From: an uncultured Bacteroidota bacterium
GTDB taxonomy: Bacteria; Bacteroidota; Bacteroidia; Flavobacteriales; Flavobacteriaceae
Direction: 5' to 3'
DNA: 64,000 nt
NCBI GenBank assembly: GCA_913041125.1
Contig: CAJWHM010000002.1
Span: 1-64,000, forward strand
Part shown: positions 1 through 6,426 of the stretch, in pieces
Numbering within the stretch: position 1 is the stretch's first letter
How the letters are laid out: every line of letters begins with the position of its first letter
Translations under genes and position numbers: made by a program
The notes under the pieces: generated by a model
What the model was told of the DNA's origin: nothing
The model's input: the letters and a program-made list of their open reading frames with translations, nothing else
Database searches by the model: none

Positions 1-46
1 CCATTCTCTATATTTTAGTAACATTATTAATCATAAATCAATCAAA
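1..46 (+). promoter_or_regulatory. Array leader copy 1 (cut by window edge)
   Basis: First of six copies of a leader found before the genes of the 1-5.3 kb array. It holds a -7-like box TATTTTAG (11-18) and the shared 3' part TTAATCATAAATCAATCAAA running into the ATG at 47. The palindrome around the -7 box seen in other copies is degraded here (CTCTA left arm, TAGTA right). The -33 region lies outside the window. Confidence 0.6.
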
Positions 47-571
47 ATGAAAAAATTAATATTGATGTTACTTGTGTTTGCATCTTGTAGTCAAAAGCAT
101 GCTATTAGCAACCCTGCAAATGGATTTATTTCAGGGACCAAATCAAAAGTTACTATAGGATCCCAAGATGCGGTAGAGATTTTCAAAAAATTAGACAATG
201 CATGGGCTAAACTTGATTACGAATTAATTAAGACTTTTATTGCTGATGAAGCAACACTAAGTTTTCATGACGGATACGTAGCAAGAACACCTCAAGAATT
301 TGTAGATAAAATCAAATCAGAAGTTAAAAGAGTTGAATCAGAGGGAAATTCATATGAATGGACCACTGACTATGCTTTTGCACTATCAGCAACAGATGAT
401 GGGTCTCCTGATAACGATTTAGATAAAGGCGATTGGGTGAATGCTCAATTCACATCAAAAAGCACAAATCCAGATTCAAAAATTGATTCTGAAATTTTTT
501 ACGAATATTACCATATTGTTGATGGTAAAGTAGTTTCATGGAATTCATTCAGAAAGATTATTAATAAATGA
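47..571 (+). CDS. NTF2/SnoaL-like lipoprotein, array unit 1
   Basis: Predicted exported lipoprotein of 174 residues. The N-terminus is a short lipoprotein signal with lipobox VFASC (Cys14), so the mature protein should be membrane-anchored. The rest has the size and pattern of an NTF2-like (SnoaL/DUF4440) alpha+beta cone: an N-terminal helix (VEIFKKLDNAWAKLDYELIK) followed by a strand-rich half ending YYHIVDGKVVSWNSFRKI. Such folds bind small hydrophobic ligands or act as cyclases or isomerases, but no catalytic residues can be assigned. It is monocistronic: its own leader lies before it and a hairpin terminator follows at 594-619. Units at 3075 and 3830 are of the same general type but very divergent in sequence. 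Substrate and role unknown. Confidence 0.75.
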   Translation: MKKLILMLLVFASCSQKHAISNPANGFISGTKSKVTIGSQDAVEIFKKLDNAWAKLDYELIKTFIADEATLSFHDGYVARTPQEFVDKIKSEVKRVESEGNSYEWTTDYAFALSATDDGSPDNDLDKGDWVNAQFTSKSTNPDSKIDSEIFYEYYHIVDGKVVSWNSFRKIINK

Positions 572-593
572 CATCTAAGCATTATGTAAGTAT

Positions 594-619
594 AACCCTC
601 CCTAGTTGGAGGGTTTTTT
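594..619 (+). terminator. Array terminator 1
   Basis: Stem AACCCTCC/GGAGGGTT with a 6-nt loop followed by six T. It is the first of five near-identical terminators in the array and lies 23 bases after the stop of the gene ending at 571. Confidence 0.9.
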
Positions 620-719
620 CTTTTACACTAATGGACATAATCAAAATCCCCCTTGCATCCTATGTAAACCAGCTCTTTACTGAAGATTTCCTAACCCTAT
701 TTTAGGGGGTGTTTGTTTG
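620..719 (+). repeat. Post-terminator spacer repeat, copy A
   Basis: This spacer resembles 5191-5289. Both begin CTTTTACACYAATGGAYATA, share TGTAAA and GATTTC words at matching distances, and end with an identical 20-mer, TTTTAGGGGGTGTTTGTTTG. No ORF or RNA fold is obvious. The rest of the gene-free stretch 572-891 holds terminator 1 and the next leader. Confidence 0.7.
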
Positions 720-832
720 GGGTTTGTGTGGATACGTGTTGAAAAAATCTAAAACTTCTCAGGCATCTTTATCCCAAACACAGGGGCATGGGTTTTAGTA
801 AACAGTTTTTCTATTGTAACAGAGGTTTGCGA

Positions 833-891
833 TTTGATATGTAACCCTTTCTCTATATCTTAGAGGTATTATTAATCATAAATCAATTAAA
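833..891 (+). promoter_or_regulatory. Array leader copy 2 with complete promoter
   Basis: TTTG (833-836), a 19-bp spacer and TATCTTAG (856-863) fit the Bacteroidota -33/-7 pattern with one mismatch in the -7 box. The -7 box sits in an inverted repeat CTCTA-TATCT-TAGAG (851-865), which looks like an operator. The conserved stretch continues to the ATG at 892 and has no Shine-Dalgarno sequence. Confidence 0.75.
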
Positions 892-1623
892 ATGAAAAAT
901 TTATTAATAGCGATAGCTCTTTTGCTTTCAGTTTCTTTGACTGCTCAGGTGGCAGTATTTCATCCAGTTAAAATTCCCCAAAACCAAATAGAAAAATTTT
1001 TGGAAGTTGAAACTAATTATAGTCAGAAAGTCGCACAAGATGCAGTAAATAAAGGAAATTTAGTCTGGTGGGCATTAATGAAATCATTCAATACTACAGC
1101 TGATGATTACAATTTTATGTGGGTTAATGTTTATAAAGACATAGATGCAACAGTTGCTCCTTCATCAAACTGGTGGACAAATTCTGAAGATGTTGTAGGC
1201 GTAAAACCACAACTACTATATGATGGATGGAGTGGAGGCAAAGCTGACAGGAGATATTTTTATCAAATTAAACAACAAATTGACTCAGGTGAAGAAGGAA
1301 AGTTTGTGATTTTTAATTTTGCTTCACCAAAAAATATTGACAAAGTAATATCTGATAGCAAAAATTATGTTGCTCCTAGATTTAAAAAGGTTATGAAGTC
1401 AGCTGGAATGACCGGCTGGGGTTATGCTACAAAGATTACTCCTCAGGGTGAAAATTATGCTTCCTTTATGACTTACGATGCCTTTGATTCTATGACAAAT
1501 TTAATGAAACATTTATCTGGAGAGGGTGCAGCGATGAAATCACTAGATTTAGATAAACTTGAAAGAATTGATTGGGAGTCACGCTATGTTCTTGAAATTG
1601 TTTCTTCTACATCTTCAAACTAA
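892..1623 (+). CDS. Exported protein, putative duplicated alpha-beta barrel, array unit 2
   Basis: A 243-residue protein with a clear Sec signal peptide (LLIAIALLLSVSLTAQ, cleavage after about residue 19). The mature part looks like two tandem ferredoxin-like halves: VAVFHPVKIPQNQIEKFLEV opens the first and KFVIFNFASPKNIDKVISD the second. This is the pattern of dimeric alpha-beta barrel (ABM/NIPSNAP-like) proteins, a fold guess made from sequence pattern only. Many aromatic residues (NWWTN, LVWWALMKSF) could line a ligand pocket. Units at 2262 and 4463 have similar length, signal peptide and layout. Monocistronic, with its own leader and terminator. No enzymatic motif recognised. Confidence 0.7.
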   Translation: MKNLLIAIALLLSVSLTAQVAVFHPVKIPQNQIEKFLEVETNYSQKVAQDAVNKGNLVWWALMKSFNTTADDYNFMWVNVYKDIDATVAPSSNWWTNSEDVVGVKPQLLYDGWSGGKADRRYFYQIKQQIDSGEEGKFVIFNFASPKNIDKVISDSKNYVAPRFKKVMKSAGMTGWGYATKITPQGENYASFMTYDAFDSMTNLMKHLSGEGAAMKSLDLDKLERIDWESRYVLEIVSSTSSN

Positions 1624-1662
1624 TCAGAAATTATTAAAGATTTTGGATAAATATCCAAATGA

Positions 1663-1688
1663 AAACCCTCCCAAGTGGAGGGTTTTTT
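1663..1688 (+). terminator. Array terminator 2
   Basis: CCCTCC (1666-1671), loop CAAGT, GGAGGG (1677-1682), then six T. It follows the gene ending at 1623. Confidence 0.9.
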
Positions 1689-1693
1689 ATATA

Positions 1694-1734
1694 ATCGGCA
1701 TATCCACTTCATTAAGTAAAGTTGTTATTTGTAT
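1694..1734 (+). repeat. Direct repeat flanking the Cys-rich insert, left copy
   Basis: Starts ATCGGCATATCC and ends ATTTGTAT. The right copy is at 2189-2230 with the same 12-mer start and the same end. The two copies bracket the minus-strand cysteine-rich gene pair. Confidence 0.65.
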
Positions 1735-1745
1735 GCTGAAAGTAG

Positions 1746-2009
1746 TTAACAGCAACCACAGCTTTTTTGTGCAACATAGTCTTTAGCCTTTTTAATTTTG
1801 CAAGAATACATTGGGTATTTAGAAAGAAAGATTTCTCCTAACATAAGATTTGAAATATTATTATCAGCACCGAATTTGTTTCTTATGGTTGCTCCAAATT
1901 CTTCAACACTGTATATCTTATTTTTTAATCCCAATGGATTTTCTCTGCTTTCTTTCATAAAAAGATTTTTGTACAAAATATAAATACTAAAAATAACAAA
2001 TATTAACAA
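1746..2009 (-). CDS. Small membrane-anchored protein with C-terminal SCGCC
   Basis: 87 residues from a TTG start at 2009, or 70 residues from an ATG at 1958 (residue 18). I prefer the TTG start because it adds a hydrophobic N-terminal segment (LIFVIFSIYILY) that would be a membrane anchor, and because it overlaps the end of the cysteine-rich ORF at 2003-2092 by 7 bases, which suggests translational coupling. The C-terminus ends KSCGCC, with one further Cys in YSCKIKK, so metal or thiol chemistry is possible. No known domain recognised. It is antisense to the surrounding array genes and ends inside the spacer after terminator 2. Confidence 0.5.
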   Translation of the reverse strand: MLIFVIFSIYILYKNLFMKESRENPLGLKNKIYSVEEFGATIRNKFGADNNISNLMLGEIFLSKYPMYSCKIKKAKDYVAQKSCGCC

Positions 2010-2092
2010 TCACAAGGAGAACAAGAGCAAGGATCACAAATGCATGCCGAGCAATCTAATTCTTTACAAGGGGAACAGTCACAGTTACACAT
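2003..2092 (-). CDS. Cysteine-rich 29-residue peptide (metallothionein-like)
   Basis: An ATG at 2092 opens a 29-codon frame ending TAA at 2003-2005. Eleven of 29 residues are Cys (2, 4, 6, 9, 14, 17, 19, 22, 24, 27, 29), arranged as CxC, CxxC and CSPC/CDPC motifs with four Asp. That density is very unlikely in random AT-rich DNA. It resembles small metallothionein-type metal chelators in composition, but I cannot assign it to a known family. The stop overlaps the TTG start of the SCGCC membrane protein. The two genes are flanked by ~41-bp direct repeats, so they look like a module inserted into the array. Confidence 0.6.
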   Translation of the reverse strand: MCNCDCSPCKELDCSACICDPCSCSPCDC

Positions 2093-2188
2093 AATCGATT
2101 TTTATTAAAGTTACAAAAAAAACCCTTTAATAGTGGGTAAAAATATAAATCTAATGTGGTTTAAGTTTTTTTATTAGCCGATTATATC

Positions 2189-2230
2189 ATCGGCATATCC
2201 TTTTCAATAAGTTCAGAGTGTAATTTGTAT
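2189..2230 (+). repeat. Direct repeat flanking the Cys-rich insert, right copy
   Basis: Partner of 1694-1734. It lies directly before the shortened leader of the gene starting at 2262. Confidence 0.65.
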
Positions 2231-2235
2231 ATTGT

Positions 2236-2261
2236 TGAATATTAATCATAAATCAATTAAA
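2236..2261 (+). promoter_or_regulatory. Array leader copy 3 (3' half only)
   Basis: Only the start-proximal part of the leader (ATTAATCATAAATCAATTAA) is kept. The TATCTTAG box and its palindrome are missing and are replaced by the end of the 2189-2230 repeat. This unit may therefore use a different promoter from the other five. Confidence 0.55.
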
Positions 2262-2990
2262 ATGAAAAAAATATTTGCTTTCGTATTAACCTTATTTTTT
2301 GTTAGTTTTTCCTTTGGGCAAGATGCTAAAAAGAATGTCTATGAAGTAAGCTATTTGAAAGTTAAAACAGGATTTGATAAAGAATTTGAGTCTGCTGTCA
2401 GAAACCATATAAAATCATTCTACAAAGATGAAAATAAAGCATATTTAAGAAAAGTAACTCAAGGACATAGATCAGGGGAATACTTATGGATCAGTGGTCC
2501 TATGAAAATGAGCTTTATGGATCAAAAAAATAAAAAACGTGCAGATGACTGGGATAAGAATATCTTATCTAAAGCAGAATTAAAGGAGTCTAATCTCTAC
2601 AGGAACCATCCAGATTATAGTTCAATGTCAAAAAGTGAATCTGGTTCTGGGAAAGTTGTATTTGTAAGAGGATTTAAACAACAAAACTGGAAGACTACAT
2701 TTCATCTATTAAAAAGATTAAAAGATGTTTCTGATATGTCAGAAGGATGTAATCCATATAATGTAGTTACTCCAATAGCAAAATCTGAAGGTGAACCTGA
2801 TTTTTATATTGTAAGACATCTTTCTTCAATGGGAGAATTTGATGAAGATGATTTATTTGACAATAAGAATTGTAATGTTGGACAGATATTTCAAAACGAG
2901 ATGAGTAAAGAGGAACGAGAAGGTCTATTTCAAATGTGGGGTGACAACTTTGAAGTCATTTACAGTCAATTTAGAACTTTGGTAGAATAA
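2262..2990 (+). CDS. Exported protein, putative duplicated alpha-beta barrel, array unit 3
   Basis: 242 residues from the ATG at 2262. An in-frame TTG at 2232 would only translate the conserved leader, so it is not used. The Sec signal is KIFAFVLTLFFVSFSFGQ. The mature part again looks like two repeats, opening YEVSYLKVKTGFDKEFESAV and VVFVRGFKQQNWKTTFHLL. Two Cys (EGCNPY, NKNCNVG) lie in the second half and could pair in the periplasm. General layout matches the units at 892 and 4463; sequence identity looks low. Function unknown. Confidence 0.7.
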   Translation: MKKIFAFVLTLFFVSFSFGQDAKKNVYEVSYLKVKTGFDKEFESAVRNHIKSFYKDENKAYLRKVTQGHRSGEYLWISGPMKMSFMDQKNKKRADDWDKNILSKAELKESNLYRNHPDYSSMSKSESGSGKVVFVRGFKQQNWKTTFHLLKRLKDVSDMSEGCNPYNVVTPIAKSEGEPDFYIVRHLSSMGEFDEDDLFDNKNCNVGQIFQNEMSKEEREGLFQMWGDNFEVIYSQFRTLVE

Positions 2991-2995
2991 TATAA

Positions 2996-3019
2996 AACCC
3001 TCCCAAGTGGTTGGTTTTT
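2996..3019 (+). terminator. Array terminator 3, degenerate
   Basis: Same CCCTCC left arm and CAAGT loop as its siblings, but the right arm reads GGTTGG instead of GGAGGG, so two central pairs are lost. A five-T run follows. It may allow read-through into the gene at 3075. Confidence 0.6.
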
Positions 3020-3024
3020 CTTTT

Positions 3025-3074
3025 CAACCCATTCTCTATATCTTAGAGGTATTATTAATCATAAATCAATCAAA
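3025..3074 (+). promoter_or_regulatory. Array leader copy 4
   Basis: Full leader with CTCTA-TATCT-TAGAG (3034-3048), -7 box TATCTTAG (3039-3046) and the conserved start-proximal part. It begins right after the T-run of terminator 3, so the -33 position is T-rich and lacks TTTG. Confidence 0.65.
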
Positions 3075-3563
3075 ATGAAAAAAATATTATTTCTATTAAC
3101 AATCTCAATATTTTATGCGTGCAATGATTCAGTTATAATTGATCCAGCTGATATGTCAGGTACTATTTCCGCCTCTGATCAAAGAAATGCAATACAAAAC
3201 TCTTTTGTTGATGCGTACGAAAATAAAGATATAGAAGCAGCACTTTCAATATTTGCAGAGAATGCAGTATTTCACGTGAATGATGCTAAATTAACACCTG
3301 AAGAGGTAGTAGAAGCGTTTATGACAGGACATGAATATTTTGATGATATAAAAAATATTAATAGGAATACAACAACGATGTTTTACAACAACGGTGATAT
3401 TTACACTAACTATTGGTATACATGGAATGGTACTAACAAGAGAACTGGAGAACTATTGGCTTTAAGAGGTTACGCTTGGTTTAAATGGGATGGATTAAAG
3501 GTAATCGAAGCATACAACGCTTTTGATCCAACTGAATATAACAAAGCATTTGAACAACAATAA
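3075..3563 (+). CDS. NTF2/SnoaL-like lipoprotein, array unit 4
   Basis: 162 residues. Lipoprotein signal KKILFLLTISIFYAC with Cys16. The helix-rich start (IQNSFVDAYENKDIEAALSI) followed by FAENAVFHVND, YTNYWYTWNG and ALRGYAWFKWDGLKVIEAYN is the classic order of an NTF2-like (SnoaL) domain. The aromatic strand residues would form the pocket. It is the clearest NTF2-like member of the array. No array-type terminator follows: 3564-3770 has no clear hairpin. Ligand or reaction unknown. Confidence 0.75.
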   Translation: MKKILFLLTISIFYACNDSVIIDPADMSGTISASDQRNAIQNSFVDAYENKDIEAALSIFAENAVFHVNDAKLTPEEVVEAFMTGHEYFDDIKNINRNTTTMFYNNGDIYTNYWYTWNGTNKRTGELLALRGYAWFKWDGLKVIEAYNAFDPTEYNKAFEQQ

Positions 3564-3770
3564 TTATATAGTTAGAAATTACAAGAAAGTCATTTTTTTA
3601 ATAATGTTCGCTTAAGCTCGAAATGGTATTAAATTAAATGGGAATTTTTATTGAAATGGCTCAATAAAATTGGCTATAAAATCAAAACAGAATAGGGTTA
3701 ATATAATGATGTATTACCCTTTGCATTAGGTTTAGAAAGAGCTTTTTTATTGGAACTGGAGGTTGTGAGA

Positions 3771-3829
3771 TTTGATATGTAACCCATTCTCTATATCTTA
3801 GAGATATTATTAATCATAAATCAATTAAA
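3771..3829 (+). promoter_or_regulatory. Array leader copy 5 with complete promoter
   Basis: TTTG (3771-3774), 19-bp spacer, TATCTTAG (3794-3801) and the palindrome CTCTA-TATCT-TAGAG (3789-3803). Similarity to copy 2 extends ~60 bp further upstream (GCATTAGG/GCATGGG onward), so a longer unit was duplicated. Confidence 0.75.
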
Positions 3830-4363
3830 ATGAAAAAAATATTATTAGTATTAGTTTCCTCCTTTTTTCTTGGGTGTACTAGCACTACTGGGGTACAACT
3901 TAGTTTTGAAGATGATAAATCAAATGCCATTAGAGCACATTATCAAAACTATTTAAACAATGACATGGATGGACTTAAGTCTCTTTGGTCTCCAGATTTA
4001 AAGGTATATCTAAATAGTACTGAATCAATTTCACTTGAAGAGTTAGAAGTTTTATTACAGGCTCAACATGCCACATTCTCTCCTATCAAAATGTCTTGGG
4101 GATCAGAAGGGAAAACAGACGTAGGTCAATGGGTAGAAACAGCAAGTTATCCACCTGGTCCATCTAATGAAGCCCTTACTGTAACTCAAACTTGGTTTAA
4201 TTGGATAGCAACAAGCAAATTGACTGGAGAAACGATTAAAATGCCAGCGCATATAAGCTTTGTTTGGGGGGCTGATGGAAAAATTAGTGAAGAGTATCAT
4301 ATGTATGATACCAAAGAAATGATTGCAGCCATAGAGGCATCAGAAAAAGCTCGAAAAGAATAA
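3830..4363 (+). CDS. NTF2/SnoaL-like lipoprotein, array unit 5
   Basis: 177 residues. Lipobox FFLGC (Cys16). The mature part has the NTF2-like plan: AIRAHYQNYLNNDMDGLKSL helix, WSPDLKVYLNS strand, then TVTQTWFNWIAT and AHISFVWGADGKISEEYHMY. The carboxy end is charged (KEMIAAIEASEKARKE). Own leader and terminator, so it is a separate transcription unit. Function unknown; distant relative of the units at 47 and 3075. Confidence 0.75.
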   Translation: MKKILLVLVSSFFLGCTSTTGVQLSFEDDKSNAIRAHYQNYLNNDMDGLKSLWSPDLKVYLNSTESISLEELEVLLQAQHATFSPIKMSWGSEGKTDVGQWVETASYPPGPSNEALTVTQTWFNWIATSKLTGETIKMPAHISFVWGADGKISEEYHMYDTKEMIAAIEASEKARKE

Positions 4364-4383
4364 AATCTAAAATGTTACTTGAT

Positions 4384-4407
4384 TGCCCTCCCAAGCGGAG
4401 GGTTTTT
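4384..4407 (+). terminator. Array terminator 4
   Basis: CCCTCC (4386-4391), loop CAAGC, GGAGGG (4397-4402), then five T. It is followed at once by leader copy 6. Confidence 0.88.
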
Positions 4408-4412
4408 CTTTT

Positions 4413-4462
4413 CAACCCATTCTCTATATCTTAGAGGTATTATTAATCATAAATCAATTAAA
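4413..4462 (+). promoter_or_regulatory. Array leader copy 6
   Basis: Palindrome CTCTA-TATCT-TAGAG (4422-4436) with -7 box TATCTTAG (4427-4434). Apart from one base it is the same as copy 4 and, like it, abuts a terminator T-run and so lacks a TTTG at -33. Confidence 0.65.
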
Positions 4463-5146
4463 ATGAAAAAAATTATTTTATTATCGCTTCTTGTATCATT
4501 TATTTCTTTTGGGCAAACAAGATATTGGACATCATATAATTTTACTGTGGAACCACAAAATGAGGCAGCAGTCTATAAGCTTGTCGATGATTACTTTAAA
4601 TCAAATCCTACATCTGAAAATGTGAATGCATACTTGTATGAAAATCATTTTAAAGACAGTGGGAATAATTACAGTCATTCATTTATTTGGGCTGGAACTC
4701 TTGATGGTATGGGGAGTCAGTATGCTCCAAGACAAGATAAAGATTGGGAACTACTTTTAACAAAATTAACTCAACATATAGACGAATTTCACAGTGCAAC
4801 TATGGGAAACACAGTTGTTTACCAAGGGGATAACAAACCAATTCAAAGATATTTTTATTTAGATGTTGAAGATCAAACAAAATATTTGATGGCTTTTAAA
4901 AAATACTTAAAATTTCGACCTAAAGATCGCCAAGTATTACTTGGAGGTTTTTCTGCAGGTAGATCTCCAGATGGGGAAAGTCATTGGATAATTGTAGGGT
5001 TTGATGATATGAAATCTGCAATGGATCCTGGAGCTTACAGAAGAACAAATGCTCAAGCTCAAAAAGCCTGGGATGAATACAGAAAAAATAGAGGTGAAAC
5101 TCGTTTAGTAAGATCTGGCTTAAGAATTATGCTAGGAAGTTGGTAG
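4463..5146 (+). CDS. Exported protein, putative duplicated alpha-beta barrel, array unit 6
   Basis: 227 residues from the ATG at 4463. A longer in-frame opening from 4379 would read through terminator 4 and the leader, so it is rejected. Sec signal KKIILLSLLVSFISFGQ. The mature part shows two similar halves, TRYWTSYNFTVEPQNEAAVY and PIQRYFYLDVEDQTKYLMAF, the pattern seen at 892 and 2262. No Cys in the mature part and no catalytic motif recognised. Followed by terminator 5. Confidence 0.7.
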   Translation: MKKIILLSLLVSFISFGQTRYWTSYNFTVEPQNEAAVYKLVDDYFKSNPTSENVNAYLYENHFKDSGNNYSHSFIWAGTLDGMGSQYAPRQDKDWELLLTKLTQHIDEFHSATMGNTVVYQGDNKPIQRYFYLDVEDQTKYLMAFKKYLKFRPKDRQVLLGGFSAGRSPDGESHWIIVGFDDMKSAMDPGAYRRTNAQAQKAWDEYRKNRGETRLVRSGLRIMLGSW

Positions 5147-5165
5147 AAAATTAAGCTTATTGATG

Positions 5166-5190
5166 TACCCTCCCAAGTGGAGGGTTTTTT
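5166..5190 (+). terminator. Array terminator 5
   Basis: CCCTCC (5168-5173), loop CAAGT, GGAGGG (5179-5184), then six T. Confidence 0.9.
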
Positions 5191-5289
5191 CTTTTACACC
5201 AATGGATATAATCCAAAATCAATCTTTCTGTCTGTAAATGAGGTACTTGCTAGAGATTTCTTGATGCTGTTTTAGGGGGTGTTTGTTTG
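5191..5289 (+). repeat. Post-terminator spacer repeat, copy B
   Basis: Partner of 620-719. It ends with the same 20-mer TTTTAGGGGGTGTTTGTTTG and marks the right end of the array. Confidence 0.7.
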
Positions 5290-5341
5290 TCTTCTTTTGA
5301 TTTTATCCTGTATGAAAATGAAGGCATATGTAAATATATTT

Positions 5342-5601
5342 TTGGCAACATATTGGCAACAAATTGTACAATTTTATGCCATTTTATGAAATAAATTACA
5401 ATAATAGAATCATCTTAAATTGCCTTTAAAGTATTGTAAATAGTGAGTTTTATAATTAAATGCGGTAAGTTCGATAAAATATCTGTTTGCATAGGATTTA
5501 CTTCCGCTCCGAGTACTCAGAGAATCTGTAACTAATTGTTTTACATAAAGTTGCGGATTTTTTTTGGTTGACAAAATATCTTTCTTTAAAAGAATTACAA
5601 A
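5342..5601. other. Gene-free stretch with TTGGCAACA direct repeats and a 63-codon open frame
   Basis: TTGGCAACA occurs twice, at 5342-5350 and 5353-5361 (11-bp period). On the minus strand the frame directly after the stop of the SIS gene (5602-5604) stays open for 63 codons to a TGA at 5410-5412, without an ATG. Its reading (for example DSLSTRSGSKSYANRY) looks like protein but I recognise no family. It may be the remnant of a gene or of an integrated element. Confidence 0.35.
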
Positions 5602-6318
5602 TTAAAGATGTTTTATCCTTTTTTCATATTTTTTGTATAAGCTTTCGTTATCAAAACCATCAATATTCTGACTGAAATATATTGGCAATTTTATACCTTG
5701 ATTGTATGCTTTTTTAATTGATTCAGAAGCAATTAAATTTACAATAAAGCAACCCCCAATTGTTGAAGCAGCGCCAGTTAAATCATTACCTATATTTAAT
5801 AATCCGTCACCTGGTGGTACACAATTATCAATTACAAGATCTGCTATTTCATAAAGTTTTTTTTGTCCTTCAATTCGAGTTGGATATTTCTTTGATTGTT
5901 CTATTGAAGTTATAGCAATCACTTTATTTCCATTTTTCTTTGCAAGCTGAGCCATTTCAATTGGAAGAGCATTACGTCCTGAATTTGATATTACTATAAA
6001 CATATCTTTTTTTGAAATTTTGTGTTGATCCCAAATTATTTCTGCTAGTCCACTTACCCTTTCTATACTACCACTTCTTCTGGCACCCTCAGAAGTCATT
6101 ACAATTGAATCTAACATAGCATTAATATTTCCAAGCCCTCCAGCTCTAACAAATAGTTCAAGTCCTATCATATGAGAGTGACCGGTTCCGAATGTGTGGA
6201 TTAGGTTATCATTAATAATAGCATCAGTAAAACATTTGATTACTTTTGGAAGAATATTGTTATTTGTTCTAATTATTTTATCAAAGAGTTCTTTTGATGC
6301 TATATGATAATCGTACAT
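5602..6318 (-). CDS. SIS-domain phosphosugar-binding protein (UPF0309-like)
   Basis: 238 residues, cytoplasmic. A sugar isomerase (SIS) domain covers nearly the whole protein. Signatures are the first nucleotide-fold strand with HTFGTGHSHMIGLELFVRAG, the phosphosugar-binding loop VISNSGRNALPIEMA, and KVIAITS. Length and motifs fit the UPF0309/YckB-like single-SIS family, which binds phosphorylated amino sugars; a defined reaction is not known for that family. It ends with a TAA immediately followed by an open but start-less frame. It is divergent to the DUF1080 lipoprotein at 6427 with ~108 bp between. Likely part of local sugar metabolism. Confidence 0.85.
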   Translation of the reverse strand: MYDYHIASKELFDKIIRTNNNILPKVIKCFTDAIINDNLIHTFGTGHSHMIGLELFVRAGGLGNINAMLDSIVMTSEGARRSGSIERVSGLAEIIWDQHKISKKDMFIVISNSGRNALPIEMAQLAKKNGNKVIAITSIEQSKKYPTRIEGQKKLYEIADLVIDNCVPPGDGLLNIGNDLTGAASTIGGCFIVNLIASESIKKAYNQGIKLPIYFSQNIDGFDNESLYKKYEKRIKHL

Positions 6319-6426
6319 ATTAAAATTTTAGATAAATTTAAAAAAGCTTTTAATTGTAAAAAGAAAAAATTTTTATCTCTTTCAATAAAATGATATGGTT
6401 GATTTAAATAAAATTTAATTAAGAAA

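Noticed and set aside
1559-1786. Plus-strand 75-codon ORF overlapping the end of the gene at 892
   Set aside because: It runs through terminator 2 and has no protein-like features.
4379-4462. N-terminal extension of the gene at 4463
   Set aside because: It would translate terminator 4 and the conserved leader; the signal peptide starts at the ATG at 4463.
1-5289. Array considered as an integron
   Set aside because: No integron integrase, no attC-like palindromic sites; units carry their own promoter and terminator, unlike integron cassettes.
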